From positions 992,001 to 1,056,000 of the forward strand of contig NADL03000471.1 in assembly GCA_002205965.3 (NCBI GenBank): a stretch of 64,000 bases of DNA. The letters run 5' to 3'. The DNA comes from Kappaphycus alvarezii (Eukaryota; Rhodophyta; Florideophyceae; Gigartinales; Solieriaceae). Under the pieces are notes generated by a model, which saw only the letters and a program-made list of their open reading frames with translations, searched no databases and had not been told where the DNA came from. Shown one piece after another: positions 32,830 through 44,107 of the stretch (position 1 is the first letter of the stretch; every line of letters begins with the position of its first letter). The translations under genes were made by a program, and so were the position numbers.

Positions 32830-34168
32830 CTCTCTCCGAAGATGCTGGATCTATTACAACTGTGTTCGATAGTGATGATGATCTGGAAATGCTTCAATGC
32901 AACTCCTTCGATGATGAAGAACCTCTAGCGTTTCAAGGGGCATGTGTTTACACAGATGCGCAACGCACCGGTGTCAGTAGGCAACAAGCACTCGCCTATT
33001 AAAACTTCACCAAGCATACATTGCGCCTTGCTGAAGCCAATCGTAAGTAAAATTTCGGGAACCGACGCTACTCGTGGACTGATGTTGTCAGGATCCGGAT
33101 TCTCTTGTCCACTACCGAATTTAAGGAGTTATATGTAACTGTCGTTGATGTAGATGTATCCCTTTTTATAGGATCAGAGTTTTTGACCAAGTTCCATTCA
33201 TCAGTTGACATTGGGAAGAAGCTCTAACCCACCACCAAAGGAAACTGGTCTGTTACAATGTTTCACAACATGGGGCACTTGTACATCGAGTGGCCTGATA
33301 CAGATATATTGTACAAAATGGATGAGTTGTGCAAGGTTGAAAAAAATTTTATCATCCCTAGTCACAGAGTTTCTATTCCTTTCTCCGCCACGTTGGTGCT
33401 GATGATTGCGAAGCGGATATCCTGAAGAATTTGGAAGTAATGGAGTCTTCTTGTGAAATCTCTTAACGTCGCAGTGCAACCTGAGGCTGATTCAGGAAAA
33501 GTATGCATGAAAAGGGTTTAGTTTTCAACCGAGTCCTCTGCTGTGACCTGGTGTGGATTGAAGGCAAAATATGCTCAATTGCGTTTAGGGGGCACTAATT
33601 TCAAAATCGCTACATTCTTGCCGGAAAAGTGCCCAAGATGTGTTGGGAGTGTTATCGTAAGATATAGTCTTTGCGTTTTTTTGGTCATACTACCGAACGG
33701 AATGCAGATGAAGATAAAAGTTCACGAGGGAGGATGTTACAAACTTAGTTAAAGCTGGCCTCGGTGAAGTTGACACTTTCCGGAGTTGAAATCCACGATG
33801 AAATAGGCATTTAAAAAATGTTCCACGAGTACGTAAGGCAGATCTTTCGCAAGATTAGGGCAGAGGTACCGAGCCCAAGCAAGGGAGAAGCTTTGTACTT
33901 CACCATCATGGTGTTGAATGATGCCACTGGTCTCCATGGTTTCGTCTCAATATTGCCTGTATTTGGAGTGATGTACCGCGTACTAGTGACTTTGGTCAAC
34001 CTTCCTGACCAAGCTAAGCGTATGAAAACTATGAAAATGGCAAGATGTGAACTTAAAATTGTTATAAACGGGCAGCAATTGTCTAGAGCTCTTCGAAAAA
34101 GCATCACTGAAGCAGTTTTGAAAGATATCAAGATAGGAAAGGAAGTCCTCGTCTATCTCAAAATCTAA
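32830..34168 (+). pseudogene. Copia protease and integrase C-terminal region (outer element)
   Basis: The protease reads FQGACVYTDAQRTGVSRQQA at about 32933-32992, where the family has DTGAQ; both the Asp and the Gly are altered. It continues with YVTVVDVDVSLFIGSEFLTK (33134 onward), the usual dVPlLlGxDxL flap region. A frame at 33818-34168 matches the end of copia integrase: LVNLPDQAKRMKTMKMARCE, then SRALRKSITEAV and KEVLVYLKI. The integrase zinc finger and DDE core that should lie between are not legible in 33230-33810, so part is deleted or decayed beyond reading. Many stops break it. Confidence 0.62.
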
Positions 34169-34619
34169 AGTGTAATGAAACCTTCCAAATTTTGGAAGTG
34201 CCAGAGAAGATAGTCCAAAAGAACATGGACGAAATAAATATCACTTTTTCGATTACAGGTGAAGTAGTAACGCAAAATTCAAGGAAATCCAGGTATTTAA
34301 GAGCGGGAAAGTGTCTATGGAGAAAAATAAAACGTCGAAAAGTATATAGACGAACAAAGTAAAGGAATCTTAAGAACCGAAAAGGTCAGGAATCTTATGG
34401 ACGATAATAGTTCTTTATATATGGAAAAAAGGCAGATGCAAAAAGATTTGCTGGACTTCCCGACCTCTGCCACTAAATTGATCCATATTAAAATCCTCTA
34501 TACAAGTCCGAGATGCTAGAGAATGCTCAAATCGCCGAAGAACGAGATATAAGATCTCGTGGAGTGTTCTAAATCGTCGATTATGTTGATGTATTCGAAA
34601 CTTCAAATTTCTTGAGTAG

Positions 34620-35637
34620 AATATTAGAGCTCAACCCTGATTACGTGGAAAAAGCAGACGAGAAAGCTAAGGATAGGTACGTCGCACAAAGTCACGAGTA
34701 CATGGAAGAAAGGCTCTTCGTGCAAAATTTCCCACGTCTCGAAAATCATTAGACTTGACCATTCGCTTCCATTGCATTGCAGGTGTAAAAGGCAACTGCA
34801 TGCTCAGCTACGATGTAATAGAAACCTTACAGTAGTGTGAAAGCGATATGAGCCGTGAAATATACATAAAAACCAAGGAAGCACACAGAGATTACTTCAA
34901 GTTATTATCCAAGGAACAAGTTTTCAAGATTATTCGACCCTTCTACAGCTTATGCGATTCAGGGTACTACTGGCTCGACCATGTTAAGAGAAACTTCACC
35001 TAGGACTTGCAATTGATGCGATTATCCAGAGAACAGTCTCTGTTCGCACGCAAGTCTACTGATTCCGATAAAGCTCAAGAGATTCTGGGTCTCTATTTTG
35101 ATGAAATGATAGTTTCAAGGAATTATGCATTCCACGCTGTTGCAAATACGATTCTGAAAAGCCTATATTCAAGGCAGAGCGAATGAGGTAACCTTGAGTT
35201 CTTTGGAATTAACATCCGCCGAAATGCCGTTGGTCTCATTAATGTTGACCAGCACATTGTCATCAATAAATTTTTACTTCTTTCCAATGATAACCTCTTC
35301 AATATCTTCCGCAGTGTTCTTGCTTCTGTCGCCTACGATGCCTATACTCGTCCTAAAATCATCGGTGTCGTGAACAAGGCGTCGCGAGTAACCGAGTAAC
35401 CGAGTCTTTGTTATGAGACTGTGAAATCGCGCATATTAAGAACTCCATACGGCGCCTCAAGTCTGAGGATTTAGATTTCGAATTAGATCGACTGGACGAA
35501 AAGAAACTCCACCTGCGCGTCTATTTTGATACCTAGGTCGGAACAAACAACGAAATGTCTTCCCAAATTGGTTTCGTTGTGCTGCTTTGCGAAAGGGATG
35601 GGAAATTACATGTTCTGTATTACGCAAGTGTCAAGGC
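34620..35637 (+). pseudogene. Copia reverse transcriptase and start of RNase H (outer element)
   Basis: Fragments in several frames: DRYVAQSHEYMEERLFVQNF (34675), REIYIKTKEAHRDYFKLL (34850), IIRPFYSLCDSGYYW (34928), then EILGLYFDEMIVS (35080), where the catalytic box YVDD has become YFDE. RNase H begins near 35520 with TNNEMSSQIGFVVLL and ends at VLYYASVKA, where the nested element interrupts it. Multiple stops (for example around 34750-34830 and 35000) show it has been dead for long. Confidence 0.7.
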
Positions 35638-35952
35638 TGTTGGAGGTCAATCTTGAACGGCGCTAGGGATTGTGCAGATATGGCCTCCGCAGGGGCAAGC
35701 CATGTACGGCTGAAGGGCTGAAGAGACCATGAAATACTTTACTGTACTTGGAATACAGTACCTAAATGAGGAAGAGACTATAGTATCCGTCGGACATTGG
35801 GCAGCAGTCACAAAGGTTTGCCGCTGAGTTTTTGCTGTAGAGTGCACTGATTGGTAGAAATGAGATCTCAGGGGTTAATATATGCCGAGGTGAGAGGATC
35901 GATGATGATGTGTCCAGAGACGTAACATAGAACGAAAAAACAGTCTCTCACA
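35638..35952 (+). repeat. 5' LTR of the nested copia element
   Basis: Begins TGTTGGAGG, the common copia LTR start, and ends CTCTCACA. It aligns with 40825-41150 over its whole length, for example CTAAATGAGGAAGAGACTAT and CGGACATTGGGCAGCAGTC in both. It is flanked on the left by AAGGC. Confidence 0.85.
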
Positions 35953-35966
35953 TGGTAGAATCACTC
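35953..35966 (+). other. Candidate primer-binding site of the nested copia
   Basis: TGGTAGAATCACTC starts immediately after the CA end of the 5' LTR, as a primer-binding site should (TGG pairs with tRNA 3' CCA). The tRNA species is not determined. Confidence 0.45.
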
Positions 35967-36239
35967 GATTCCTACTGGCATAAATTTATCCACAATATTA
36001 TCAAATCCCTGTCATTCTTTCTTGCATCTATTTCCCATTGTTAATTTTTCAAGATGTACACTGAGGGTGATCTTCACGGAAAGGCTCCAAGATTAGCTGG
36101 AAGAAAGGACTTCATATCTTGGAGGAGAAGACCGAAGGAATAAATACAGCGAGAAGATTTGGAATTCATTGGACTAAAACAGAGACCATGAGATGTGACG
36201 GTAGATGAACTATCTCGTTGGAATAAGGCAGGTGTTCAT

Positions 36240-36901
36240 GCTAAGACCGCCATAATCTTGAATCTAGCCAACATTCCTATGGCTCAAACAAGCAAATTAC
36301 TGATGACGATGAGAAGTGAGCAAAGGACCTTTGGGATGCCCTAGCTCGTCTTTTTGCTTCATGAAGTGAGAAAAACATCATTAATACTCTATAAAAATTG
36401 GAGAAAGTGCAGTTCAAGGAAGGGTCAAAACGGGAGGACCATTTAAACAAGTCACACGGTATTTTAAGTGAACTCGCTTTGCTCGATAAGTTTTTTTCTG
36501 ATAGTGAGAAATCCTCGGAAGTTAACTCGCACGCTTCCGGATCAATTTGCTCCGATCGGCATGATTTCGAGCAAAATTTCATACGACGAACCCCCGCAGC
36601 AATTTCGATTGGGATATATCGACGTAAAGCTAGGGTATCAGATGAGAATAATATTGTTAAGATACCAATCGCCTGGAGCCCTGGGGCAAGGAACAAAAGT
36701 GGCAGTGACATAGTAGGGAGAATCAACAAGGGTAATGCTGGGAATAGTATTGATCTCTGCTGGGTCTCTTGGCGTCATGGGCATCGTTCAAAGTATTTCT
36801 CCTATAGTGCAGACAGCTTGCAAGACTCACCACCAGATCGTATGCGAGGTCGCACTCGAGGATTTGGACGAGATTCGTTTCGTAAAGTCGTGGACGTGTG
36901 A
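36240..36901 (+). pseudogene. Copia Gag (UBN2-type) of the nested element
   Basis: Readings in three frames give the classic copia Gag core: LANIPMAQTSKLL, then LEKVQFKEGSKREDHLNKSHG (36398 onward) with ILSELALLDKFFSDSEK. After a frameshift near 36500 it reads RTLPDQFAPIGMI and SKISYDEPPQQF in the 36468 frame. The order matches the W-x-L ... L-x-x-L-x-x-x-K-M-x-E-G-x-x-v-x-E-H ... LPxxy layout of UBN2 domains. A normal CCHC knuckle should follow. Only a degraded CWVSWRHGH is seen near 36760. Confidence 0.72.
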
Positions 36902-37989
36902 GAACGTACTATAGTCATGGCTGTGGAAATCTATCACATGATGGTACTCATCAATTTCAACATGACATTTGGAGTGGTAGGGACAACCCTCATTGAAACT
37001 TTAGTCGTGGAATTTCTGATGGGTCGGGTTCTTCAGCTCTTCCATCTATGGCTCAGGATCAAAATCCATTGCGTTATAAAGGACAATTGTATCAATAAGG
37101 AAGAAAAAGTAGGGAAGAGAATCGTCCGCAAGGCTGCACGGCTCAGATTAAATTCAAAAGGTGTGGTGGGATGTCTCAGTCATTGGACGCACTAAACGAC
37201 TCTGGCCCCTCTGACCATTTCTTTCATTCCAAGAATTATTTATCAGTTACGAGCACATTGAACCAGGAAGCGTCCAAACAGCATCTGATTTATCGTTTTT
37301 AGTCGGCAAAGGTAGATTCTTTTTTTCCGTTCGCAGGCGGATTCCAGGAGGCGTACCATACAACACACTTCCAAAAGAACATATTTCTGTGGGTGTACTC
37401 ACTCGACGCCTCAACTTTTTGTTTACCATGGACCATACCGCCAAGGATGCAAGCATTTGCCTAATTTACCCTCCTTTTCCTACGCAAATGAAAAAAAGAA
37501 ATTGAGATGGATAGCGATAGATTATACCGCATTCAAGTATCTACGGTCAGGGTAGTCAATAATCAGATGCCTCACATTGATCAAGCTCTCCAGTACGAGA
37601 ACGATACAGACGTGGATTGCATCCATTGACCTGGACCTTTAAGTCAAAAAGGGACACTAAAATGGATCTGAAATGTTATTATCATACGGGAAATACATAT
37701 ACTGGGAGATGTATGAAGTTATTTAACATTTTTCCTGATATTCATCAATTTCAAAGAAGACTTCTTGAAGAAATAGTGTGTCTCCCATGCGACATTGCAA
37801 AAGAAAATCTAAATCCAATGGAACCGAGCTTATGCATCAGCCGTTGCCCGCTCGAGCTTAACAACGTAGAGATAAGAGGCAAAATAGCACAGCAGTCTCT
37901 TGAAATAAGTCATTATGCAATTAGATCTGTCGACGAAAGCACCGCAAAGACTGATGCCTACTTCGTGAACAGGAAATCAGATCTATTCC
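36902..37989. other. Decayed protease/integrase N-terminal zone of the nested copia
   Basis: This interval should hold protease and the start of integrase. Frames at 36917-37195 and 37617-38000 (containing RDTKMDLKCYYHTG) are legible but carry no DTG box or HHCC finger that I can identify. Confidence 0.35.
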
Positions 37990-38290
37990 CCGCTCTTTAA
38001 TACTACAAGGAATGATCAGAAAAGATCACTGACTTCAAAGTCGTAAAAATTTGCCTCCGTGGAGCAGGAGAGAATCTTTTTGCAACTGTTAAATAATTTG
38101 CGCTTATGATCTGAATAAGATTAGAGACAAGTCCGCCACATGCTCCCCAAGTAAATGGCGTCGCAGAAAATTTCATGAAATACTTGGGTGCTCGTGCTCG
38201 CGTACTGCTCTTCGCATCATAGCTTGGCAATTGGTGTTATGCAGAAGCCATGAACCACAGTACTTGGTTACGAAACCATCAGCTGTCATA
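37990..38290 (+). pseudogene. Copia integrase fragment of the nested element
   Basis: PPHAPQVNGVAENFMKYLG at about 38130-38187 corresponds to the integrase block TPQxNGVAERxNRtl, with the catalytic Glu retained. It is followed by ARARVLLFAS, a stop, LGNWCYAEAMNHSTWLRN, the usual WxEAxxxAxYlxNR helix. The two catalytic Asp residues upstream are not legible. Confidence 0.75.
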
Positions 38291-38892
38291 AAAAGTTACG
38301 GAAAAATCTCAATTCTCCTTTGGGATAATAGTACGACTATATTATTCAAGGACTTATCAATATTTCCTCAGCAAATGTTTGCCTTTTTCTATCAGTCCCC
38401 TACTCGGAAAGGTAAGAAATTATCCGCAAGGGTTGCTTATGGACGCTTTATCATAATTACACACGCTGAAGACTTCCACTCACACATAAACGGACCAAAT
38501 CCCCGGTATTTTGTCACTTACTGACGGAATCTCAAGACAAAGCGGTATTGAGCACACACAGGATCGCAATAATTGTGACCTGAATGACTTACTAAACCAG
38601 TCCTTTTCCGTTTATCGTACCTCTCTGACTAAAATATGCCTCAATTTCATGTACGTCGTAAGCTTTCAGATCCTCGACTACTGCATTATTTTCAAGAGGC
38701 AATTCAGACCCGACTTTGTTCCAGGCGATTGATCAAGAATATTTTGCATTAAGAAAAAGAGAAACATAGAAGTATGTTTCACTCGACCCCTCTATCAAAT
38801 TTATCACATTCACGTGGATACTTCGACTCAGACCAATGGAGAATGAAAATAATTAATTTACTCATCGGGCCCTGTGTGTAATTCGAGGTGAC

Positions 38893-39618
38893 ATGCATTT
38901 GCCTGGAGTAGACTTCGATCCGGATTCCTTGTATGCTCCGGTCGCATCCAAAGGGGCTTTTAACATTATACTGGATTTGCACGCTGCAAAAGGTCTCATC
39001 ATTGTAGAAGGGGATGAGAGTTGCGCCTATTTCTATAGGGAAATTGATACTATTTTTTACATGGAACAAGTACTGATTCAACTGGAAAACAGGAGCGCCC
39101 TGGTTTTTCTGCAAGTTGAAGAAGTGCATCTACGGACTTATCCAACCTGGAATTATTTGGGGTCCTTCTTCGTTGCGACAATTCTGAGCTTGGATTTCAA
39201 GCAGTCTAGAATCGATGCAAGGGTGTTTTATAAGGTCATTGAAAAAAATTCTCGTTATTTTTACCATAATATTTGAGACGTTATTTGCTAGTAGCTCGCG
39301 TACTCCTCTGTAGCACTTCAAGAGAAGGTTAACGGAAGAATGCGATGTAAATTTTTTAGAAAACTGACTTTATCCTTGGGCTGGGAAATAAACCACAACC
39401 AAGATGGAATAAAGATCTCCCAACAACGCTATATCGAGCAGCTTTTGGGTAGACACGGACTCCAGGAAGCGAATGGAGCCTGGAATACATTCCCCGAAAG
39501 TGCCGAAAGTAATTCGGCTCAGATGTATCCCTGGAAAAGGAGGAACACTCAAGAGATAGTGCAAATATCGGAGATCTTTTCCATTGGGCAGACTGACCGC
39601 GGCCTGAAATTTTGTTAG
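38893..39618 (+). pseudogene. Copia reverse transcriptase of the nested element
   Basis: The first frame (38893-39276, 127 codons) reads MHLPGVDFDPDSLYAPVASK, the copia start QxxGxDYxETFAPVa. It goes on through EIDTIFYMEQ to FKQSRIDARVFYKVIEK. The second frame (39340-39618) reads TLSLGWEINHNQDGIKISQQ and RYIEQLLGRHGLQEANGAWN, the fLGmeixxxxxGixlsQxxYixxlL region. The YVDD catalytic box should lie between, at 39277-39340, but that gap is too short and holds two stops; the box is missing. Motif A is altered (EGDESCAYFYRE). Confidence 0.82.
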
Positions 39619-39779
39619 CGGTAAATGCACTTACACGCAGAGATCACAGTCTGACAGTGCGTCACGCTTTACTGATGAAACTACTGATCCGTTAACTATC
39701 ATCCACACTTCGATTGGGCATAATGTTTCCGCGAAGCAGAAACCATGTAAAAGAAATTAAAAAGTACTTGGAAATGTAG

Positions 39780-40190
39780 TTATGTTCAACGATGCACCTA
39801 TCGCGTGGAAAAGCCAGAGGAAATCGGTCCTTGCCATGTCATCATCTGAAGCTGAGTATGGTGCTCTCCCATCTTGCGTGAATTAATTGCTATGGACGCC
39901 CCGCCCGTTCTAGAAAAATGGTTAATTGCAAGCCGTATGAAGTAACTATGAGTATTACGCAGAAAACTGTTCTCATTAAAAACAAAGCTGCCATCTCGAT
40001 TGCTGAGATAGTCCAGGTTTCCGCAAAAAGCGAGAATATATAGGTGAAGTCCCAAAGTCCCACAGTATACTGGGCCACATTAAGAATGGAGCGGTCAAGA
40101 TTACGCATATTGGGACCAACGAACAAGTTGTTAATATATTTGCAAAGTCAGTTGACAGGCGCAACTTGAAAAATCTCTCCTGCTTGCTGC
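39780..40190 (+). pseudogene. Copia RNase H of the nested element
   Basis: Readings IAWKSQRKSVLAMSSSEAEY (39797 onward), then LIKNKAAISIAEIVQVSAKSE and, near the end, PTNKLLIYLQSQ. These match the RNase H region W-x-S-k-k-Q-x-x-v-a-x-S-S-x-E-A-E-Y ... DNxxAIxiA ... RxKHI. The Asp of DNxxAI has become Lys-Asn. Frames are shifted at about 39890 and 40040. Confidence 0.75.
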
Positions 40191-40815
40191 TTCAGTGATT
40201 TATTTGGAAGAAGTGGTCGTGTAATAGTCTACAATTTTTGGTCTACTCATAATTTCAAACCTTCAAAAGGTCGCTTTCCATTAACATCCTTTCCCCAGAT
40301 TGATGTATGACTTTCGCTGGTTAAACCATTACCATTTTCGGGCGATATCAACCTCTGGTAACGGGGAAAGACACTTTCGCGGACAATCACTCTTCCCCAC
40401 CATTACACCGAGACATATTGGGTCATGGGCCCGTGATTGGCAGATGAGGTCAGTTAATGTGCTGAAATGAGGAAAATACTGCGTTATTTATACCTTGCAT
40501 TAGGAAAACATGCAAATATCGCTGCACGTGGCCGACATAGACTTCCTTTTTAGCTCTTAGCTAGCAATATACTCGGATTCTGCAGCGTAAAACCGTTATA
40601 ATAATGCCATAAAGCTCTCTACTCTCTGTTCTACTGCAAAAATTAACATACTCTACACGTGACCGAAAATTTTGGATTTTTTTGGTGACTGCTTGAACTA
40701 TTGCTCCCGTAGCCTAGTCAAACACGTGTTGTGGAACGCCTACGAGAAGTCTTAGTTCGAGTCCAACCGAATCGAATTGAACAGTTAAGTATTGGAACGC
40801 AGCAAAGCTAGCCCC
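40191..40815. other. 3' untranslated part of the nested copia, with a dispersed repeat
   Basis: No coding frame. 40522-40610 resembles 10795-10885, and its second half (ACTCGGATTCTG ... AATAATGCCATAAAG) resembles 46455-46505. A tRNA-like pair of promoter boxes at about 40710-40775 is discussed among the rejected items. Confidence 0.4.
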
Positions 40816-40824
40816 GAGAAGGGG
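40816..40824 (+). other. Polypurine tract of the nested copia
   Basis: GAGAAGGGG abuts the first base of the 3' LTR, where second-strand priming takes place in LTR elements. Confidence 0.7.
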
Positions 40825-41150
40825 TATTGGAGGCCAATATTACATTGCGCTGGGGATTTTATAGTTGTGGCGGGACTGTGAAGTTGCGGTCCGCGCAGGG
40901 GCAAGCCGGATCCGGCTCAACGGACCATGAATTATTTTATTGTACTTGGAATACCGTACCTAAATGAGGAAGAGACTATATTATCCGTCGGACATTGGGC
41001 AGCAGTCACAAAGGGTTACCGCTGAGTTGTTGCTGTACAGTGCACTAGCCAGTAGGAATGAGACCGTAGAGGATCAGTAAGTACCGAGGTGAGAGGGTCG
41101 ATGAGGGTGTGTCCAGAGACATAAAAAAGAACTGAAAAAAGCCTCTTAGA
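40825..41150 (+). repeat. 3' LTR of the nested copia element
   Basis: Begins TATTGGAGG (TG start mutated to TA) and ends CTCTTAGA. It is colinear with 35638-35952. It is followed by AATGC, the likely right copy of the target duplication. Confidence 0.85.
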
Positions 41151-41544
41151 AATGCGAAACTGGTTGTCCGCTAATTGGAGAATTCTACACAATTTCAGAA
41201 GCATTTGACACAGTCTTAATTCCACGTCACGAACTTGAGGATTTTTATGGTTTCGAGGTCCAAATGCACCTGTCGCTGACTCTCACCAGTTATTCTACGT
41301 CATAAAAAGGGGCACATATCCGTCTAAGCGTCGCTTGATGATTGAAGTCACCGCACTTCGTGAGTCCTACAACAGTTTCGAAATAGAAAAACCAGGACTT
41401 GTGGGTGGGAAGATGAAAATTGCCTTTGACCTGACCAATAATATTCCTAGCCCTCTCGTAGACACGATGCTATCTAATTCTCGTGATGAAACCGCCGTCC
41501 TGCGACGGTTTTCAAGTAGAATTACGGCTGAAGCTGGTATTTAA
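41151..41544 (+). pseudogene. RNase H C-terminal part of the outer copia, displaced by the nested element
   Basis: Immediately after the nested 3' LTR the reading resumes as IGEFYTISEAFDTVLIPRHE, then LEDFYGFEVQMHL. It continues to KGAHIRL and, in the frame 41335-41544, MIEVTALRESYNSFEIEK. This is the E-x-x-A-x-x-x-a-F-D ... R-L-M-I-e-v-x-a-l-R-e-x-Y stretch that follows SxKxxRvxRS in this kind of copia RNase H. It therefore joins directly to the segment ending at 35637. One base has been gained or lost near 41175. Confidence 0.75.
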
Positions 41545-44107
41545 CTACTCTAGTGTTTTTCTTTTGTTTGATTTTTTGGCGTTGCACCGTTAACTCTGTT
41601 CGAGTTTGATAGTGGCGGAGTGCGGAACGTGAATGAGATTCACCCTTTTTTTGCGCAGCATTTTTAATCAAATTGTCGTTATCGGCTGTCTATATTTGCA
41701 ACTTGGTAGTTACAGATTTGTTTATTTGGTCTGAATTGGCGGCCGCCGACTGGAGCTTGATATGTGGATTTTCACCTCGTTCTGATCTTGATACTACCCG
41801 CAATGTATTTACATGCCATTTAGATGGATGTTATAGCCATAAAGCTATTTTTGGGACTGTAAATTTCCGGCGTGCATTCCCCGATTTTTTAACTTAGCCG
41901 CAATGGAGGAGATTTCTGTGATATTTTCAGAAACTAGTACTCGAGGCGTCGAGGTGGTAGGCAATTTCCCCACTGCATGTACTGCGATTTTATGCAGAAA
42001 TTCTGTACCGATGAAAAAATATTTCTCAAAGTAAAATTTAAATAGAGCGAAGTTTTCACGTATCAATAGCCAAGTCCCGACCCATGTAGGTATGACCATA
42101 TGGTCGGGTGGAAAAGGAAGAGATAAATTTTCTCAAGATCATTCAATTTTTGATTCAATTTTTTGGTTTTTCACCGGGGCTTTTTTTGTTTTCCACGAAC
42201 GGCTCCTGCACTTTTATTTGCTACGTTTCGTTTTTGTTTTCCACAAACGGCTCCTGCACTGTTATTTGCTACGTTTCTTCTCCCGAACTAGCGGCCTAAT
42301 GGCAAATGACAGAGGGAAATGGACTTCTTGGACCATCCAGCAGTAACAAATCTGCACAGGTGAACTGGCTCAATTTTGACGACTGGGGTAGCATGTGGAA
42401 CTGGATAGAAAAGTTTTATTGAAGAAATTTTGCGGTAACATAAAGCAAAAATAAAACTTTACTAACAGAGTTTCTTCTTTTCCAAACCCATTTTTAACAA
42501 AAATAGTCTTCTACAGCACGTAAATAGAATTATACTACGCACATTTGCATATACCGCCATCCCAAAAGGTGCCTATCCACGATAAAGTTGTATGCTTTGC
42601 ACGGTATATTGAAAATTGGTGTGTAATTATTTTTAGCGATTATTTATGCTTCGAATTCAAGAATACATCGGAGGAAATTATGCGTGATTGAATGCCCTCG
42701 CTAATTCTTGGCTGTTGTCCATTTTTCTATACATGTAGAAAATTGGTGTATCCGTCATCGAAACTGACCAAGAATAAGTTAAATTCACAGTATCCCCTCC
42801 AGAGCCTCCATGTAGCTGATAGTTACTTGGCCCGACACCACTCTCAACCAGCATTGCTATTGTCAGCCTCTTCATCCTTGTATGGATAACATTCCTCGTC
42901 GAATAAATACCGGCATTACGGTTGTTTTTGGTTGATGTTAGTACATTGAATTTAGTCTTCCCATGGCTCCAATTTTACAAACTGTGCTCCTTTTCATCAT
43001 TTTACTCATCTCCATCAGTATCCATCGTACCGAGACTCGCCACCTGAGATGGTCTCGGGTCGCAAAAAAAATGTTTAGTGAATAATTTTTTGAAGCAGAA
43101 GATTCAAAAACACCACTATCACCAAAGTTTATTTGAGCCTTCATCTCTCGGTATCACCTTCTCCATGTAGTTCGCTTGAAAGGTACAAATAGTGAGTCCA
43201 TTTATTTCACCACCCCAGTTTTCTCGCTGCCGGTGATCTGCCCTTGCTCGAAAAGGGATCTAGCACGTGTGTATCAAAACCTCAAGGGTATCTATTGAGA
43301 GATTTGTTCTGCTTTATTCGTGGGAGACCTGAAACTGTTAATTCAAGGATCAAACAGTTTAATGTGCTGAAAAAAATTCCATATGGATTTAATTTAAACC
43401 GCCCTTGATTTCCAGCAGTTCCTAATTAGACTCAATCAACGATGGAGACAGATCAAACGTTATTTTAATTTTGGATTTTATTCTAATTAAAGCTAACAAT
43501 GATCTCCCACTAATTTTGGACTGGGATTTGAGTAAAATTTCCAAAAATTCTTCAGAAATTGTAAAACAGAAATATTTATCTACTGTACACACTAGAAGTC
43601 ATTTGCAGAGACCTATAAAGAAGCGAACATCACTATTTTCCCATTTTTTTAAAATTGACCAAGCACGGCACATGACTGCTTCTTCATGGCTGCTTTTTCA
43701 TGGAATGTAAGGTCCTGAACAGTACGCAATACTGTCCGCATTCTGTCATATACAGTAACATACTTCATTTCTAGTGTCCAGAGGAAAATTGTGCCCATAT
43801 TAGTCCAAATGTACTCATATGAGTCTATATTTCTAACGGCTACATTTTATAGAAAAAACTTACAGAATGAAACTATTAGCTTTTCACTATATCTGGTGGC
43901 ATCCTCAGGTAGTCAAACGTGCAAAATATCGTAGTTTACACATCAACTGTTCATTCGATCACAAAACAAGTTTGTCAACATTGAAAAATTTAATGAAAAA
44001 TAACGAATCCAAATGATCCTTGTCAGAAGCCTGGAAACCTTTTAAAAAATCGTGCAACCCTTGCCATGTCAGCGGCTGAGTGTAAGCGACTACTCGGTTC
44101 TCTTTGA
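41545..44107. other. No supported gene
   Basis: Contains the 48-bp tandem repeat. Otherwise only short frames without motifs. The 3' LTR of the outer copia should lie here but could not be matched to its 5' flank. Confidence 0.35.
42183..42280 (+). repeat. Two-unit 48-bp tandem repeat
   Basis: TTTTGTTTTCCACGAACGGC ... CTACGTTTC is followed by TTTTGTTTTCCACAAACGGC ... CTACGTTTC. The period is 48 bp (CCAC at 42193 and 42241) with only two or three differences. Confidence 0.85.

Larger units (their letters stand above)
35638..41150 (+). mobile_element. Nested copia retrotransposon with LTRs, PPT and degenerate target duplication
   Basis: Two LTRs of about 315-326 bp flank gag, integrase, RT and RNase H remnants in copia order. 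A polypurine tract (GAGAAGGGG) lies directly before the 3' LTR. The element interrupts the outer copia RNase H: ASVKA before it, and IGEFYTISEAFD / RHELEDFYGF after it. The bases flanking the LTRs, AAGGC and AATGC, match at four of five and are a plausible target-site duplication. LTRs differ at many sites, so the insertion is old, though by logic younger than the element it splits. Confidence 0.87.
31336..41544 (+). mobile_element. Outer copia (Ty1-type) retrotransposon, split by a nested copia
   Basis: Gag-position frame, protease, integrase C-terminus, reverse transcriptase and RNase H follow in copia order on the plus strand. The RNase H reading stops at 35637 and resumes at 41151, on the far side of another LTR element. 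Its RNase H type (SSQIGFVVLL ... VLYYASVKA) is the one seen in copia groups of algae and oomycetes rather than in plant Sire/Tork elements. It is heavily decayed and its own LTRs were not identified. Confidence 0.7.

Noticed and set aside
40708..40780. tRNA-like stretch with A-box-like TAGCCTAGTC and B-box-like AGTTCGAGTCC
   Set aside because: The T-arm around TTCGAGT does not pair (two of five mismatches) and the 5' acceptor GCTCCCG has no complement at the 3' side. At most a very degraded SINE head.
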